Source: Saccharomonospora sp. NB11
GTDB taxonomy: Bacteria > Actinomycetota > Actinomycetes > Mycobacteriales > Pseudonocardiaceae
Direction: 5' to 3'
NCBI RefSeq assembly: GCF_015910535.1
Contig: NZ_JACBJG010000012.1
Location: forward strand, 62,001 to 126,000
DNA length: 64,000 bases
The position numbers and the translations under genes are program-made. This document shows positions 37,276-46,326 of this stretch, piece after piece. The notes beneath the pieces are model-generated. The model did not search any database and was not told the DNA's origin. It saw nothing but the letters and a program-made list of their open reading frames with translations. Every line of letters begins with the position of its first letter. Positions within the stretch are counted from its first letter, which is position 1.

Positions 37276-38772
37276 TCAGTGCCCGAGGTCCACATCGTCC
37301 AGTCCGGAGCCACGGGAGAGCAGATCTTCACCCTGGTCGGCAATGCCGCCGAGCGGGCTGTCACTGACGGTGTCGGCGACCTGGTCGACACCGCCGCTCA
37401 TCGGCTCCGCAGCGCGGGTCACGTCGCCGATGGTGTCGGCGTCGACGCTGTCGGACTCGGGCATCGGGTTCAACACGGGCAGGTCGGGCATCTCCGCCTT
37501 CGGGCCCGGGATGTCGAAACCGAGCTGCTCAGGCAGCGTGTTGAGGTCGCGGTGCAGGTCCGAGGCCAGGTCGTAGACCGGCTGCCCCAGCTCCGGCAGG
37601 TTCGTGTCGAGGTCGATCACCTGGATCGGCTCGTCGAGGTCCAGACCGACGTCGCGGGGCTGCGCCAGCACCTCGTCGTCCACACTGGTCGCGTCGGCCG
37701 CGACGGCGTCGTCGTTCTCCGGGGCGACCGCGCGCGTGTCGCGCGGAACGTCGGTGGGCAGGTCGACCGGCAGTTCGGCGGCCAGCTCCTCCGTCGCCGC
37801 GCGGACGGTGCCCGGCAACGCGGCCCCACCGGAGGTCACGTAGGTCGCCACCGTGCTGGCGGCGGCCTCGCTGCCCCGGGTCAGCGTGTCGGCGTCGAGC
37901 GTGTCGACCAGGTCCCCCTTGGTCGTGATCTCGGGAAGGCTGAGGCTGGTCTCGTCGGTGACCTCCACGCCGTACGTGCCGAACGGCGTCTCGACCGTGC
38001 CACCGGCGGCGTAACCGTCCTCGGTCAGGATCGCGAGCCCGTCACCCGACACGATGTCGCCACGCAGACCCGCGCTGCCGACGACACTGTCCTCGGCCAC
38101 GTCACCGAACACACCCGCGTCGAGCTGGTCGGTGCTCACCCCACCGAGGCCCGCGACGCCGTCGGCGTTGGCGTCCAGCATCCCGTGCGCGGTACCCACG
38201 GCACTGTCCACGGACGCCATCCCGCCCGAGTTCTCCAGACCGACGCCACCCACGCCCGACGCCCTGCCGACCAGGCTGTCGGTGTAGGTGCCGAAGTTCA
38301 GACCGTGCTCGTCGAGCTGCCCCGCCGTCTCACCGACGACGGCCTCGTTGTCGTAGCGCAGCACGCCGGTCACCTCGTCGAGCGTGGCGCTTCCCCCCGC
38401 GGTCACACCGCCCACGAGGGAGTCGAGACCGGTGGACTCCGGCAGGTCGGCCCGCGGCGCCTGCCCCTGTTCCTGCGCCACACCCCGAAGTTGGGCCAGG
38501 ACGTCACCGAGCCCGTTCACCACGTCGTCCTCCGGTTCGGCGCCGACCTGGTCCATCACCAGCGGCACCACGTCCTGGACGTCCTGCGGCGTGATGCCGC
38601 CGAGTCCGGCGACGTCGAGCATGCCCACCGGGTCCTGCGCGAAGGCTGCACGGGCGGTGGCGTCGTTGAGCAGGTTCGCCACGAAGTCGTGCAGCGTCTG
38701 CTCGTGGGTGACACCTGCGGGCTCCGAGACGGTCACGTCGTACTCGGCCTCTGCCTCGCCCTGTGCGTTCAT
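37276..38772 (-). CDS. iniB: IniB-like protein (IniB N-terminal domain plus low-complexity repeats)
   Basis: 498 aa from ATG 38770-38772, with GAAGGAGA 9 bases before. The N-terminal ~60 residues match the IniB domain: EQTLHDFVANLLNDATARAA, FAQDPVGMLDVAGLGGITPQ. The remainder is Gly/Asp/Val-rich and weakly repetitive (VAGLGGVSTDQLDAGVFGDV; AEDSVVGSAGLRGDIVSGDG), then a more acidic half ending SRGSGLDDVDLGH. Mycobacterial IniB is similarly Gly/Ala-rich and of unknown function. No signal peptide. The open frame extends far upstream antisense to the Hsp70-like gene and is not used. First gene of the iniBAC-like operon. Confidence 0.8.
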   Translation of the reverse strand: MNAQGEAEAEYDVTVSEPAGVTHEQTLHDFVANLLNDATARAAFAQDPVGMLDVAGLGGITPQDVQDVVPLVMDQVGAEPEDDVVNGLGDVLAQLRGVAQEQGQAPRADLPESTGLDSLVGGVTAGGSATLDEVTGVLRYDNEAVVGETAGQLDEHGLNFGTYTDSLVGRASGVGGVGLENSGGMASVDSAVGTAHGMLDANADGVAGLGGVSTDQLDAGVFGDVAEDSVVGSAGLRGDIVSGDGLAILTEDGYAAGGTVETPFGTYGVEVTDETSLSLPEITTKGDLVDTLDADTLTRGSEAAASTVATYVTSGGAALPGTVRAATEELAAELPVDLPTDVPRDTRAVAPENDDAVAADATSVDDEVLAQPRDVGLDLDEPIQVIDLDTNLPELGQPVYDLASDLHRDLNTLPEQLGFDIPGPKAEMPDLPVLNPMPESDSVDADTIGDVTRAAEPMSGGVDQVADTVSDSPLGGIADQGEDLLSRGSGLDDVDLGH

Positions 38773-38905
38773 CAAGGGTCTTCTCCTTCGTCCGAAGCTG
38801 ACATCCGTGTCGCCGCGCGCGACGGCCCGGCCGACGCTAGGTCGCCGCATTCCAAGGGGCATCGGGGAGAAGACCGGGTTCTTCACCACCGTTCCGTGAC
38901 CACCC

Positions 38906-38936
38906 GTTAGGGGGTTAGGGGATGCCGAACGGCCTA
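38906..38936. promoter_or_regulatory. TTAGG-type repeats upstream of the iniB-like operon
   Basis: TTAGGGGG (38906-38913) and TTAGGGGA (38914-38921) are tandem 8-base repeats, and the inverse CCTAA follows at 38932-38936. They lie in the 279-base divergent gap between the iniB-like gene and the Hsp70-like gene. A plausible binding region for the neighbouring LuxR-type regulator; no other evidence. Confidence 0.35.
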
Positions 38937-39051
38937 ATCGGGGGGTGTCATACGGAGGAATGACTTTGGTACGAAAGGACCCACCCGCGGCGGCCCGTCC
39001 CACCCGGACGCCCGCCGACCGAAGTCCCGAGTCGGGAGGAACTCGCCGTTC

Positions 39052-40323
39052 ATGCGCTATGTCCTGGGGATCCACCTCGGCGCCACCCGTGTGAGCGCGG
39101 CGGTCTCCCGCTACCGCCGAGGTCACTGGCATCCGCCCGAGGTGATCCCCCTGGGGACGTCCACCCGATGGGCGGACGCGGTGCTGCACGTGTCGGGCAG
39201 GGGCGACCTGCTCGTGGGACAAGCGGCGTTGCGACACGTGGCGAGCGAGCCCGAGCGCGTGGCACGAGCTCCCCTGCACCGGACCGGCGATCCCGTGCCC
39301 TTCGTCCTGGGAGAGACGTCCTACCCGGCGGAGACGCTCGCCGCCGGCATGATCGGCTGGGTCGCCGACCGGGTCGCCGAGGCAGAGGCATCCCACGCCG
39401 AACGCATCGTCGTGACCCATCCGCCGAGCTGGTCGGCCTACCGCCGGGGCCTGCTGCACAAGGCCCTCGACGCGGCGGAGCTGCCGGGCGTGCTGGCCCT
39501 GCCGAGTCCCATCGCCGCCGCCGAGTGTCACCTGGGCCGTCCGGACGCGGCGGACGTCGAACCGGGGCGGCTGCTCGCGGTGTGCGCCATCGGCGGCGTG
39601 CACGTGGAGACGGCGCTGCTGCGCCGGACTCCCCGCGGGGTCGAACTGCTCGCCCACGCCGAGTCGTCGGAGCACGAGGCGGGCTGCCACCTCGACGACC
39701 TGGTGGTGCGGCACGTGCTCGAACGCGCCGACGTCGACACGGGCGACCCGAACGCCATGGGGCGGCTTCGGTCCGCCGCCACGGCCGCGAAGGAACGGCT
39801 CTCCACGACCACGGACGTCCTCGTCACCGACACCGTGTCGCTGGGCAGACAGGAGTTCGAGCAACTGGCCGCACCGGTGCTGCGGTCGGCGGTCCGGCGG
39901 CTGCGCCGACTCCTGCTGCACGTGCCCGAGGGGCAGCTGGCCGCGGCGATCCTCGTCGGGGGCAGTGCCAACATCCCGCTCGCCGCCAGGCTCGCGCGCG
40001 CCGAGCTGCCGTGTCCGGTGGTCGTCGCCGACGATCCCGGCACCGCATTGAGTCGGGGCGCTGCTCTGGCCGCACGTCCCCGACCGCACCCGAGGCCCGG
40101 CAACTCCCCGAAGCCGCCCGCTCCCGCCGCCGCACCGGCGCGCGGCACGGCGCTCGTTCCCGGCCTCGACGACCTGCCGGCACGCTCCGGCGAACCGCCC
40201 GAGTCCCCGGAACCACCACCCCATCGACCACCCGTCGAGATCACTCCGTTGCAGCCGCCGCGCCGCCGGTTCTCCCGTGCGCGCCGAGGCGGCTCGTCAC
40301 GAGCCCGAGACGAGGATCGCTGA
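39052..40323 (+). CDS. Hsp70-like ATPase without a substrate-binding domain
   Basis: 423 aa. The actin/Hsp70 nucleotide fold is recognisable: phosphate 1 loop VLGIHLGATRVSAAV at the N-terminus (DnaK has IGIDLGTT), IVVTHPPSWSAYRRGLLHKA, ALPSPIAAAECHL, a phosphate-2-like LLAVCAIGGVHVETALL and the adenosine motif AAILVGGSANIPLA. The DnaK substrate-binding domain is absent; from ~345 to the end the chain is Pro/Arg-rich and looks disordered. Divergent from the iniBAC-like operon and overlapping the LuxR-type gene (TGATG), so it probably belongs to the same regulatory unit. ATP binding likely, chaperone activity uncertain. Confidence 0.82.
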   Translation: MRYVLGIHLGATRVSAAVSRYRRGHWHPPEVIPLGTSTRWADAVLHVSGRGDLLVGQAALRHVASEPERVARAPLHRTGDPVPFVLGETSYPAETLAAGMIGWVADRVAEAEASHAERIVVTHPPSWSAYRRGLLHKALDAAELPGVLALPSPIAAAECHLGRPDAADVEPGRLLAVCAIGGVHVETALLRRTPRGVELLAHAESSEHEAGCHLDDLVVRHVLERADVDTGDPNAMGRLRSAATAAKERLSTTTDVLVTDTVSLGRQEFEQLAAPVLRSAVRRLRRLLLHVPEGQLAAAILVGGSANIPLAARLARAELPCPVVVADDPGTALSRGAALAARPRPHPRPGNSPKPPAPAAAPARGTALVPGLDDLPARSGEPPESPEPPPHRPPVEITPLQPPRRRFSRARRGGSSRARDEDR

Positions 40324-42833
40324 TGCCCTCAACCCACGTCGCCTCGCCGGAGCGGCCGAGCGCCCTCCGAACGTCCACACGCGACGATCCGTTGCTCGAC
40401 GAACCGACCCGGGAACTGTGCACGGCGGTCGCCGACGGCACGCTCGCTCCCGCGCGCCTCGCCGTCATCGCACCCGGCGGGCACGGCAAGACCGCCGTAC
40501 TGGGCCACCTCGCCCGACGCTGCGAGAGCCGAGGGAGGTCGGTGGCCTGGTACGGCCAGCAGGATGTCGAGGGCGCGGACCTCGTCCTCGTCGACGACGC
40601 CCATCGCCTCGACGACGCAGCTCTGGGCGACCTGTGCGAGAAGGCGGTCGACGAGGTGACCGACCTCGTGATCGCGGCACGACCGTGGCCGCGTCCGGCC
40701 GCGCTGACCACGCTGCTCTCCCGGCTCCGGGGACAGGTCGTGCTGCGCCCGCTCGACGCCCGTCGGGTCGCCGCGTTGCTGGGGCGCGACCGCGCCGAGC
40801 TGGCCGAGCTCGTGCGAGCCCAGACCCTCGGCGTCCCGGGATTCGTGGTGCGGCTCGCCGCCGCCCTCGCCGCCGTCGGGGCGAACAAGGGCGGCACCGC
40901 CGACGCCACGGCCGATGGCACCGGCCTCCCGCCCGCCGTGTTCACCGAGTTCCGGGCCGACCTCGACCGTCTGTCACCGCAGACGCTGACGTTGTTGTTG
41001 GCGGCCACCTCGGGAGCCGGTCTCGACGTGGACCTGCTCGCCGGGCTGCTCGACACCGACCACGACGGTGTCGCCCGCACCGTCGCCGCGGCGAGGGCGT
41101 GCGGGCTGCTGACTCACGACGGCGCTCCTGTGCCGGTGGTGGCACGTGCCGTGCGGGTGCTGGTTCCGGAGGAACGACGACTCGCGGTGTCCCACCGGTT
41201 GGTCCGCATCCAGCTCGACCGCCGAGGCCCCGTGCTCGACCTCGTCCGGCCGTTGTTGGGCAGCGATTCGAGCGGCGCGGAGCTGGCGAAGGCGTTCGAG
41301 GCCGCCGCCGACGAGGCCACCGAACGCGATCCCCGGCTCGCGGCGACGCTGTACGAGGCGGCCACGCGCGCGGGCCGGGCGACCACCGCCGTCGGAAGTC
41401 GGTGGGCCGAGGCGGCGGCCCGTGCAGGCGAGCTGGACGCCGCCCTCCGGTTGGCCGACGCCGTGATCGCCTCGCCCGACGCCGACGGTCGCGCCGAGGC
41501 CGCCCGCACGGCGGCCACCGCGTTCGTCCACAAAGGCCAACTCGACCGCGCGCGGGAACTGTATCGCTGGTCGGGCACCCGACTCTCGCGACTGCACTCC
41601 GCTCTCGTGTCGGTGCAGCAGGGAACGCTGGCGGACGCGGAGTCGGTGCTGAGCGAGCGGAACACCGACGAGCCACCGACGTTGGCGACCGCGGCGACCG
41701 CCACCCTGGTCCGTGGTGTGGTCGAGTCGGTGACCGCGGGACCGACCACCGCCCTGTCCACGTTGTCCGACGCCGCGGAGACGCTCGACCCCGTGGGCGA
41801 CACGCTGTTTCTGCCCGACACCCCGGCCGCCGTGGGAGCTCTCGTGGGCATGCAGTGCGGTGAACTGCCCCTCGCGGAGGCGTTGCTCGACCACGCCGTG
41901 AACACCGGCGGCGGGGGCCGCACGACGCGGACCCGCCATCTGCTGTTGGCGGCGTGGATCCGCATGCTGCGAGGTGATCTGGACGCGGCGACGCACGCCT
42001 TGCCCTCGGTCGGCACCGAGCTGTCGACACGCGACTGGCTGTTCGCGGTGGCGCTGCGGGCGGGTCTCGCGCGCAGGACCGGCGATCCGACCGCGCTGCG
42101 CGACCTCTGGGCCGACGTCCGGGAGGCGTTGCCGCGGCTGCGCATCGACTTGTTCACGATCCTCCCCTTCACGGAACTCGGTGTCGCCGCGGCGCGCATC
42201 GGGGAACGTGACCGCCTCGCCCACCACCTCCAGCGAGCGCGCGCTCTGCTCGCCGCGCTGGGCGACCCGCCGCTGTGGTCGGCGACGCTGCACTGGAACG
42301 GACTGCACGAGGCCGTCGTCTCCGACCGCCCCGACGAGGCCGCCGAACACGCCCGCGCGCTGGGGGAGTTCGCCGACCACAGCGACTACCACCGCGCGCT
42401 CGCCGAGGCCGCCACGTGCTGGGTCGACGCGATGGGGAACACGGTCGACGCCGACCGCGTCGACTCGGCCGCGCGTGCCCTGCACGCGGCGGGGCTCTGC
42501 TGGGACGCCGCCCGACTCGCCGGTCAGGCCGCCATCCGCACCACCGACCGCTCCGCCATGGTGAGCCTGCTCGAAAGCGCTCGGGCGATGCAGGGCACGG
42601 TGACGACGAGCACCGCGCAACCGACGCCACGGTCCGACACCGACGTCCTCAGCGAACGGGAACGGCAGGTGGCCGAGCTGGTCGTCGCGGGACTGACCTA
42701 CCGCCAGGTCGGTGATCGACTGTTCATCTCCGCCAAGACCGTCGAACACCACGTGGCCCGCATGCGTCAGCGGTTGGGTGCCTCCAGCCGTGCCGAACTG
42801 CTCGCCGAGCTGCGGGCGCTGGTCACGACCTAG
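40323..42833 (+). CDS. iniR: large ATPase-LuxR transcriptional regulator, IniR-like
   Basis: 836 aa. The start ATG overlaps the Hsp70-like stop by one base. An N-terminal STAND/AAA module has VIAPGGHGKTAVLGHL (~residues 54-69) and LVLVDDAHRLDD (~90-101). A long helical TPR-like middle (~340-740) precedes a C-terminal LuxR HTH: LSERERQVAELVVAGLTYRQ and VGDRLFISAKTVEHHVARMR. Size and layout match mycobacterial IniR (Rv0339c, ~830 aa), reported to activate iniBAC; the adjacent iniBAC-like operon supports this. The inducer here is unknown. Its last 11 bases overlap the convergent gene. Confidence 0.83.
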   Translation: MPSTHVASPERPSALRTSTRDDPLLDEPTRELCTAVADGTLAPARLAVIAPGGHGKTAVLGHLARRCESRGRSVAWYGQQDVEGADLVLVDDAHRLDDAALGDLCEKAVDEVTDLVIAARPWPRPAALTTLLSRLRGQVVLRPLDARRVAALLGRDRAELAELVRAQTLGVPGFVVRLAAALAAVGANKGGTADATADGTGLPPAVFTEFRADLDRLSPQTLTLLLAATSGAGLDVDLLAGLLDTDHDGVARTVAAARACGLLTHDGAPVPVVARAVRVLVPEERRLAVSHRLVRIQLDRRGPVLDLVRPLLGSDSSGAELAKAFEAAADEATERDPRLAATLYEAATRAGRATTAVGSRWAEAAARAGELDAALRLADAVIASPDADGRAEAARTAATAFVHKGQLDRARELYRWSGTRLSRLHSALVSVQQGTLADAESVLSERNTDEPPTLATAATATLVRGVVESVTAGPTTALSTLSDAAETLDPVGDTLFLPDTPAAVGALVGMQCGELPLAEALLDHAVNTGGGGRTTRTRHLLLAAWIRMLRGDLDAATHALPSVGTELSTRDWLFAVALRAGLARRTGDPTALRDLWADVREALPRLRIDLFTILPFTELGVAAARIGERDRLAHHLQRARALLAALGDPPLWSATLHWNGLHEAVVSDRPDEAAEHARALGEFADHSDYHRALAEAATCWVDAMGNTVDADRVDSAARALHAAGLCWDAARLAGQAAIRTTDRSAMVSLLESARAMQGTVTTSTAQPTPRSDTDVLSERERQVAELVVAGLTYRQVGDRLFISAKTVEHHVARMRQRLGASSRAELLAELRALVTT

Positions 42834-45528
42834 CGGGTCGGGCGACCACGGTGTCGTCGGCGGCCCGCCACACGAGCGACCCGCCCTGGAAATCGCTGCG
42901 CCGTCCACCCTCGACGGCGTACTCGCTCGTCACCGGGTAACCGAGGTACGACCGCTCCCAGCCCAGTTCCGCCCAGCGGCGGCGGATCGCGCCGTACACG
43001 GCGTGCGCTCCGGTCCGCGGCGTCCAGTACACCGAGCCGCCCTTGCTGAAGTGGTTGTAGCGCCCGATCCCGTCGGGCGTGCGCAGCTCGTCGGTGGTCG
43101 GGTAGCCCAGTCGACCCCGCTCCCAGCCCATCGCGGCCCAGCGCTTGCGCACCTCGCCCCAGATGGCATGGGCCCCGGTCTCCGGTGTCCAGTAGATCGA
43201 CGCCGTCCGGGTGTAGGGCGTGCCGAGGAAGTGGTTGAACCGACCCTCGCCGTCCGGGGTCACGGTCTGGTCGGTGGTGGGCGGCCCGAACCGTTCGTGC
43301 CCGCCCAGTTCGACGTACTTCTCGGCGATGGGTCCGTGCACCTCGTGTGTGCCCGTGCGGGCCGACCAGTACAGCCGGCCTCGGGCGTGATCGCGGTAGT
43401 ACGTCCCGCCGTCGATCACCACCGGACCCGTCGGCGGGCCCAGCACCTCCCGCAGTTCCGGTTCCTCGTCATAGCGCTGCTCCACCGGTGTCGCGTAGAC
43501 GGCGTTCAGCGTGGCGTCCTCGTCGGGCATCGTGATCGTGCGCGTGCGCTCCGACACCCCGTCGTCCCAGTGCGAGAAGACCGAGAGGCCGTCCGCCGCG
43601 ACCCGTTGCGCGGTGACGCCCACCGTGGCGCCCGCCGTGACCATCGCCGTCCCGCCGGCCCCGTTCGACGTGTCGCCGTCGCCCTCACTGGTGATCTCCA
43701 CGGCGGCGGGCACGTTGCTCGACAACCTCAGCCGATGCTCGCGAGGCAGCGCCTCGTAGGTGTGGGTCGCGGACACGCCCGCGCTGTCGGTGGCGGTGGC
43801 CGTCAGTTCCATGTGGGAGTCGGGGTGGTCGGTGAACGCGACGCTGAAGCGCATCCCCTCGCCGGTCTCCGTGGGATGGGCGTGACACGTCTGCCGTTCC
43901 GGGCAGTGCACCACCGTGGCTTGCCAGCGCACGTCGAGCATCCCGTCCTCCTTGTCGGTGGCGAGCACGCTCACCGTCACCGGCTCCCCGACCGCGTACG
44001 CGTGGTCGTCCCGTTGCTCGGCACGCAGCACGGGCGTGTGGTTGCCGGGGACGACGCTCACCTCCGCACTGCCCTGGGCTCCCGCGGGGTCGGTGACCGT
44101 CAGGGTGGCGGTGAAGCGTTCCGCCTCGTCGCCGTAGGTGTGCTCGACGTGGGCGCCCTCGGCGGTGCTGTCGTCGCCGAAGTCCCAGGTGTAGGTCAGG
44201 GTGTCGCCGTCGAAGTCGAACGAGTCGGAGCCGTCGAAGGACACCGTGCGGGTCTCGGGGTCGGTGTCCATCGCGATGCGGGCGACGGGAGCCTGGTTGC
44301 CCGCCGCGTAGACGAGCCGCTTGAGCTTGCCCGACTCGATGTCGGCGAACACGATGTCGCCGTTGGCCGCCGTGTCGAACTTGACCGGCCGCCCCACGTG
44401 CGTGCCCATCGGCGGGCTCTGCGGCTCCTGCGTCAGCCTGCCCCGGTGGTCGTATCGCAACGTCCACAGCTTCCGGTGGGTGTAGTCGCCGAAGAAGTAC
44501 GCGCCCCGGTACTGCTCCGGGTACGCCGATCCCGTGTAGACCACGCCGCCGGTGACGCTGTTGGCGTTGTCGACTCCCTTGCCATGCCGGAACGTCACGA
44601 GCGGTGCCGTGTTCGGTGCCTGCTCGCACTCGGGGAAGTCGCGGTACCCGGTGGTGCGCTCGTTGCCCTCCCAGCAGGGCCAGCCGTAGTCGCGGCCCGG
44701 CTGCACGACGTTGATCTCCTCCCAGCGGTTCCACCCCACCTCGCCGAGCACGGGCAGCCCGGTGCGGGGGTCGAGCGACATCCGGAACGGGCTGCGGAAG
44801 CCGCTGGCGAAGATCTTGCTGCGGGCGGAGTGGGGCGCGTCGGGGTCGTAGAAGGGGTTGCTCGGGACACCCGCGCCGTCGGCGGTGAGGTGCAGGATCT
44901 TGCCCTGCAAGGCGTGCGGCTTCTGTGCGCGCAGGGCAAGACGGTCGGTCTCCGTGTAGCTCGCGACGTCACCGATGGAGACCCAGATGGTGCCGTCGTC
45001 GTCGGCGACGATGCCGGTGATGCCGTGCACGTTGGCGTCGCCGGGCAGCCGCACCAGTTCCGTCTCGCCGGTCAATCCCGTCGGCTCGGCCTCGCCGGTG
45101 ACCTCCCAGCGGGCGAGCGTGAGGTCGTAGGCGCCGCCACCCGTCGGCACCGACCGCGCGAGGTAGATGTGCCGGGAGACCTCGTAGTCGGCCGCGACGG
45201 CGAGCCCCACGAGCCCCATGTCCTGTTGCGACTCCACCGCGAGAGTGCGCAGGGTCCGCGACCGGCCGTCGGTGGACACCCACGCGACCGTGCCGGTCTT
45301 GCCGATGCTGAGCACGCTGCCGTCGGGCAGGTAGGCGAAGTCGGTCAGGTTGCCCGGCGCCTGCCCGCTGGGCAGCTCCTTGAGCGAGAAACCTTCAGGA
45401 AGGTGCGGCTGCTCCGCTCGCGCGGTGCTGCCCTCCAGCATCCCGATCGCGGTGAGGCCGACGACCAGAACGGTGGCGGTGACGACGGCGACCAGACGCG
45501 CGAACAGACGGTCTCCAAGAGAGCACAT
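42823..45528 (-). CDS. secreted PQQ-type sugar dehydrogenase with PKD and LGFP repeats
   Basis: 901 aa. A signal peptide (VVTATVLVVGLTAIGML...ARA) leads to a soluble glucose dehydrogenase-type beta-propeller (~40-400): LTDFAYLPDGSVLSIGKTG, GLVGLAVAADY, KIFASGFRSPFRMSLDP and PGRDYGWPCWEG are its hallmarks. Then a PKD domain (~410-500: SFDGSDSFDFDGDTLTYTWDFGD, seen as DGDTLTYTWDFGDDS), a further beta domain, and at least three C-terminal LGFP repeats (GWERGRLGYPTTDE; GWERSYLGYPVTSE), which anchor proteins to the cell wall in mycolate-type actinobacteria. Extracellular; the sugar substrate is unknown. Overlaps the 3' end of the IniR-like gene by 11 bases. Confidence 0.9.
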   Translation of the reverse strand: MCSLGDRLFARLVAVVTATVLVVGLTAIGMLEGSTARAEQPHLPEGFSLKELPSGQAPGNLTDFAYLPDGSVLSIGKTGTVAWVSTDGRSRTLRTLAVESQQDMGLVGLAVAADYEVSRHIYLARSVPTGGGAYDLTLARWEVTGEAEPTGLTGETELVRLPGDANVHGITGIVADDDGTIWVSIGDVASYTETDRLALRAQKPHALQGKILHLTADGAGVPSNPFYDPDAPHSARSKIFASGFRSPFRMSLDPRTGLPVLGEVGWNRWEEINVVQPGRDYGWPCWEGNERTTGYRDFPECEQAPNTAPLVTFRHGKGVDNANSVTGGVVYTGSAYPEQYRGAYFFGDYTHRKLWTLRYDHRGRLTQEPQSPPMGTHVGRPVKFDTAANGDIVFADIESGKLKRLVYAAGNQAPVARIAMDTDPETRTVSFDGSDSFDFDGDTLTYTWDFGDDSTAEGAHVEHTYGDEAERFTATLTVTDPAGAQGSAEVSVVPGNHTPVLRAEQRDDHAYAVGEPVTVSVLATDKEDGMLDVRWQATVVHCPERQTCHAHPTETGEGMRFSVAFTDHPDSHMELTATATDSAGVSATHTYEALPREHRLRLSSNVPAAVEITSEGDGDTSNGAGGTAMVTAGATVGVTAQRVAADGLSVFSHWDDGVSERTRTITMPDEDATLNAVYATPVEQRYDEEPELREVLGPPTGPVVIDGGTYYRDHARGRLYWSARTGTHEVHGPIAEKYVELGGHERFGPPTTDQTVTPDGEGRFNHFLGTPYTRTASIYWTPETGAHAIWGEVRKRWAAMGWERGRLGYPTTDELRTPDGIGRYNHFSKGGSVYWTPRTGAHAVYGAIRRRWAELGWERSYLGYPVTSEYAVEGGRRSDFQGGSLVWRAADDTVVARPARS

Positions 45529-45649
45529 ACCGTCACCTTCGACGGCCCTCGTGTGCTGGTTTCAGCGGACACGCCGTTCGGGTCGCCTCCGACCCTGGTC
45601 AGGTGATGACGTCCACCCGTCCGGGCCGCACACGGCACGAAAACGGAGG

Positions 45650-45683
45650 AAGCCGGGCGACCCGATTCGGGGTCGCCCGGCTT
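45650..45683 (-). terminator. terminator of tRNA-Ser(CGA)
   Basis: AAGCCGGGCGACCC (45650-45663) and GGGTCGCCCGGCTT (45670-45683) are exact 14-bp complements with a 6-base loop, 4 bases after the tRNA CCA. On the minus strand it is followed by TCCTCCGTTTT, giving a short T-run. Confidence 0.8.
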
Positions 45684-45687
45684 CTCG

Positions 45688-45775
45688 TGGCGGTAGCGGT
45701 GGGATTTGAACCCACGGACGGTTGCCCGTCACACGATTTCGAGTCGTGCTCCTTCGGCCGCTCGGACACGCTACC
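45688..45775 (-). tRNA. tRNA-Ser (anticodon CGA), CCA encoded
   Basis: Minus strand: acceptor GGTAGCG pairs with CGCTACC, discriminator G, encoded CCA at 45688-45690. Anticodon loop CTCGAAA gives anticodon CGA (codon UCG); T loop GGTTCAAATCC; long variable arm as expected of class II serine tRNA. 88 nt. Confidence 0.97.
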
Positions 45776-45843
45776 GCTGAAAACAATACTGCATGCCCCG
45801 ACGCTGATCGCCGACGGGTCCGCAACACCGATCTTCGGCCTGG

Positions 45844-46326
45844 TCAGCGGCGTTCCGAGGCCGTTCGGTGGCCGGAGAAGAAGTCGTCCAGCAACGCCGA
45901 GCACTCCTGCTCCAACACCCCACCCAGCACCTCGGGACGGTGATTGAGCCTGCGGTCGCGGACGACGTCCCACAACGACCCCACGGCTCCCGTCCTGGGC
46001 TCCCACGCGCCGAACACGACCCGTGCCACGCGCGCGAGCACGAGCGCTCCCGCGCACATCGTGCAGGGCTCCACCGTGACGGCGAGCGTGCATCCCTCCA
46101 ACCGCCACCCGTCACCGTGCACGCGGGCCGCCTCCCGCAGCGCCAGCACCTCCGCGTGCGCGGTGGGGTCGCCCAGCGCCTCCCTTGCGTTGTGGGCACC
46201 GGCCAGCAGCCTGCCGTCGGGTGCGAACACCGCGGCGCCGATGGGGACGTCGGCCGTGTCACGAGCGCGCTCGGCGAAGTCGAGGGCCACCCGCACGGCG
46301 TCGAGGTCCGCGGGCCCGGCGATCAC
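45844..46326 (-). CDS. tadA: tRNA adenosine deaminase
   Basis: 160 aa from the GTG at 46324-46326; upstream extension overlaps the partner gene in another frame. Zinc-dependent deaminase motifs are complete: TAHAEVLAL (HAE, zinc His and proton-shuttle Glu) and EPCTMCAGAL (PCxxC zinc ligands). Converts A34 to inosine in tRNA-Arg(ACG). GTGA overlap with the upstream gene's stop indicates coupling. The pair with the next gene is conserved across actinobacteria. Confidence 0.95.
   Translation of the reverse strand: MIAGPADLDAVRVALDFAERARDTADVPIGAAVFAPDGRLLAGAHNAREALGDPTAHAEVLALREAARVHGDGWRLEGCTLAVTVEPCTMCAGALVLARVARVVFGAWEPRTGAVGSLWDVVRDRRLNHRPEVLGGVLEQECSALLDDFFSGHRTASERR

Noticed and set aside
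42712-45606. 964-codon plus-strand frame opposite the sugar-dehydrogenase gene
   Set aside because: Antisense shadow; the minus-strand protein has clear domains.
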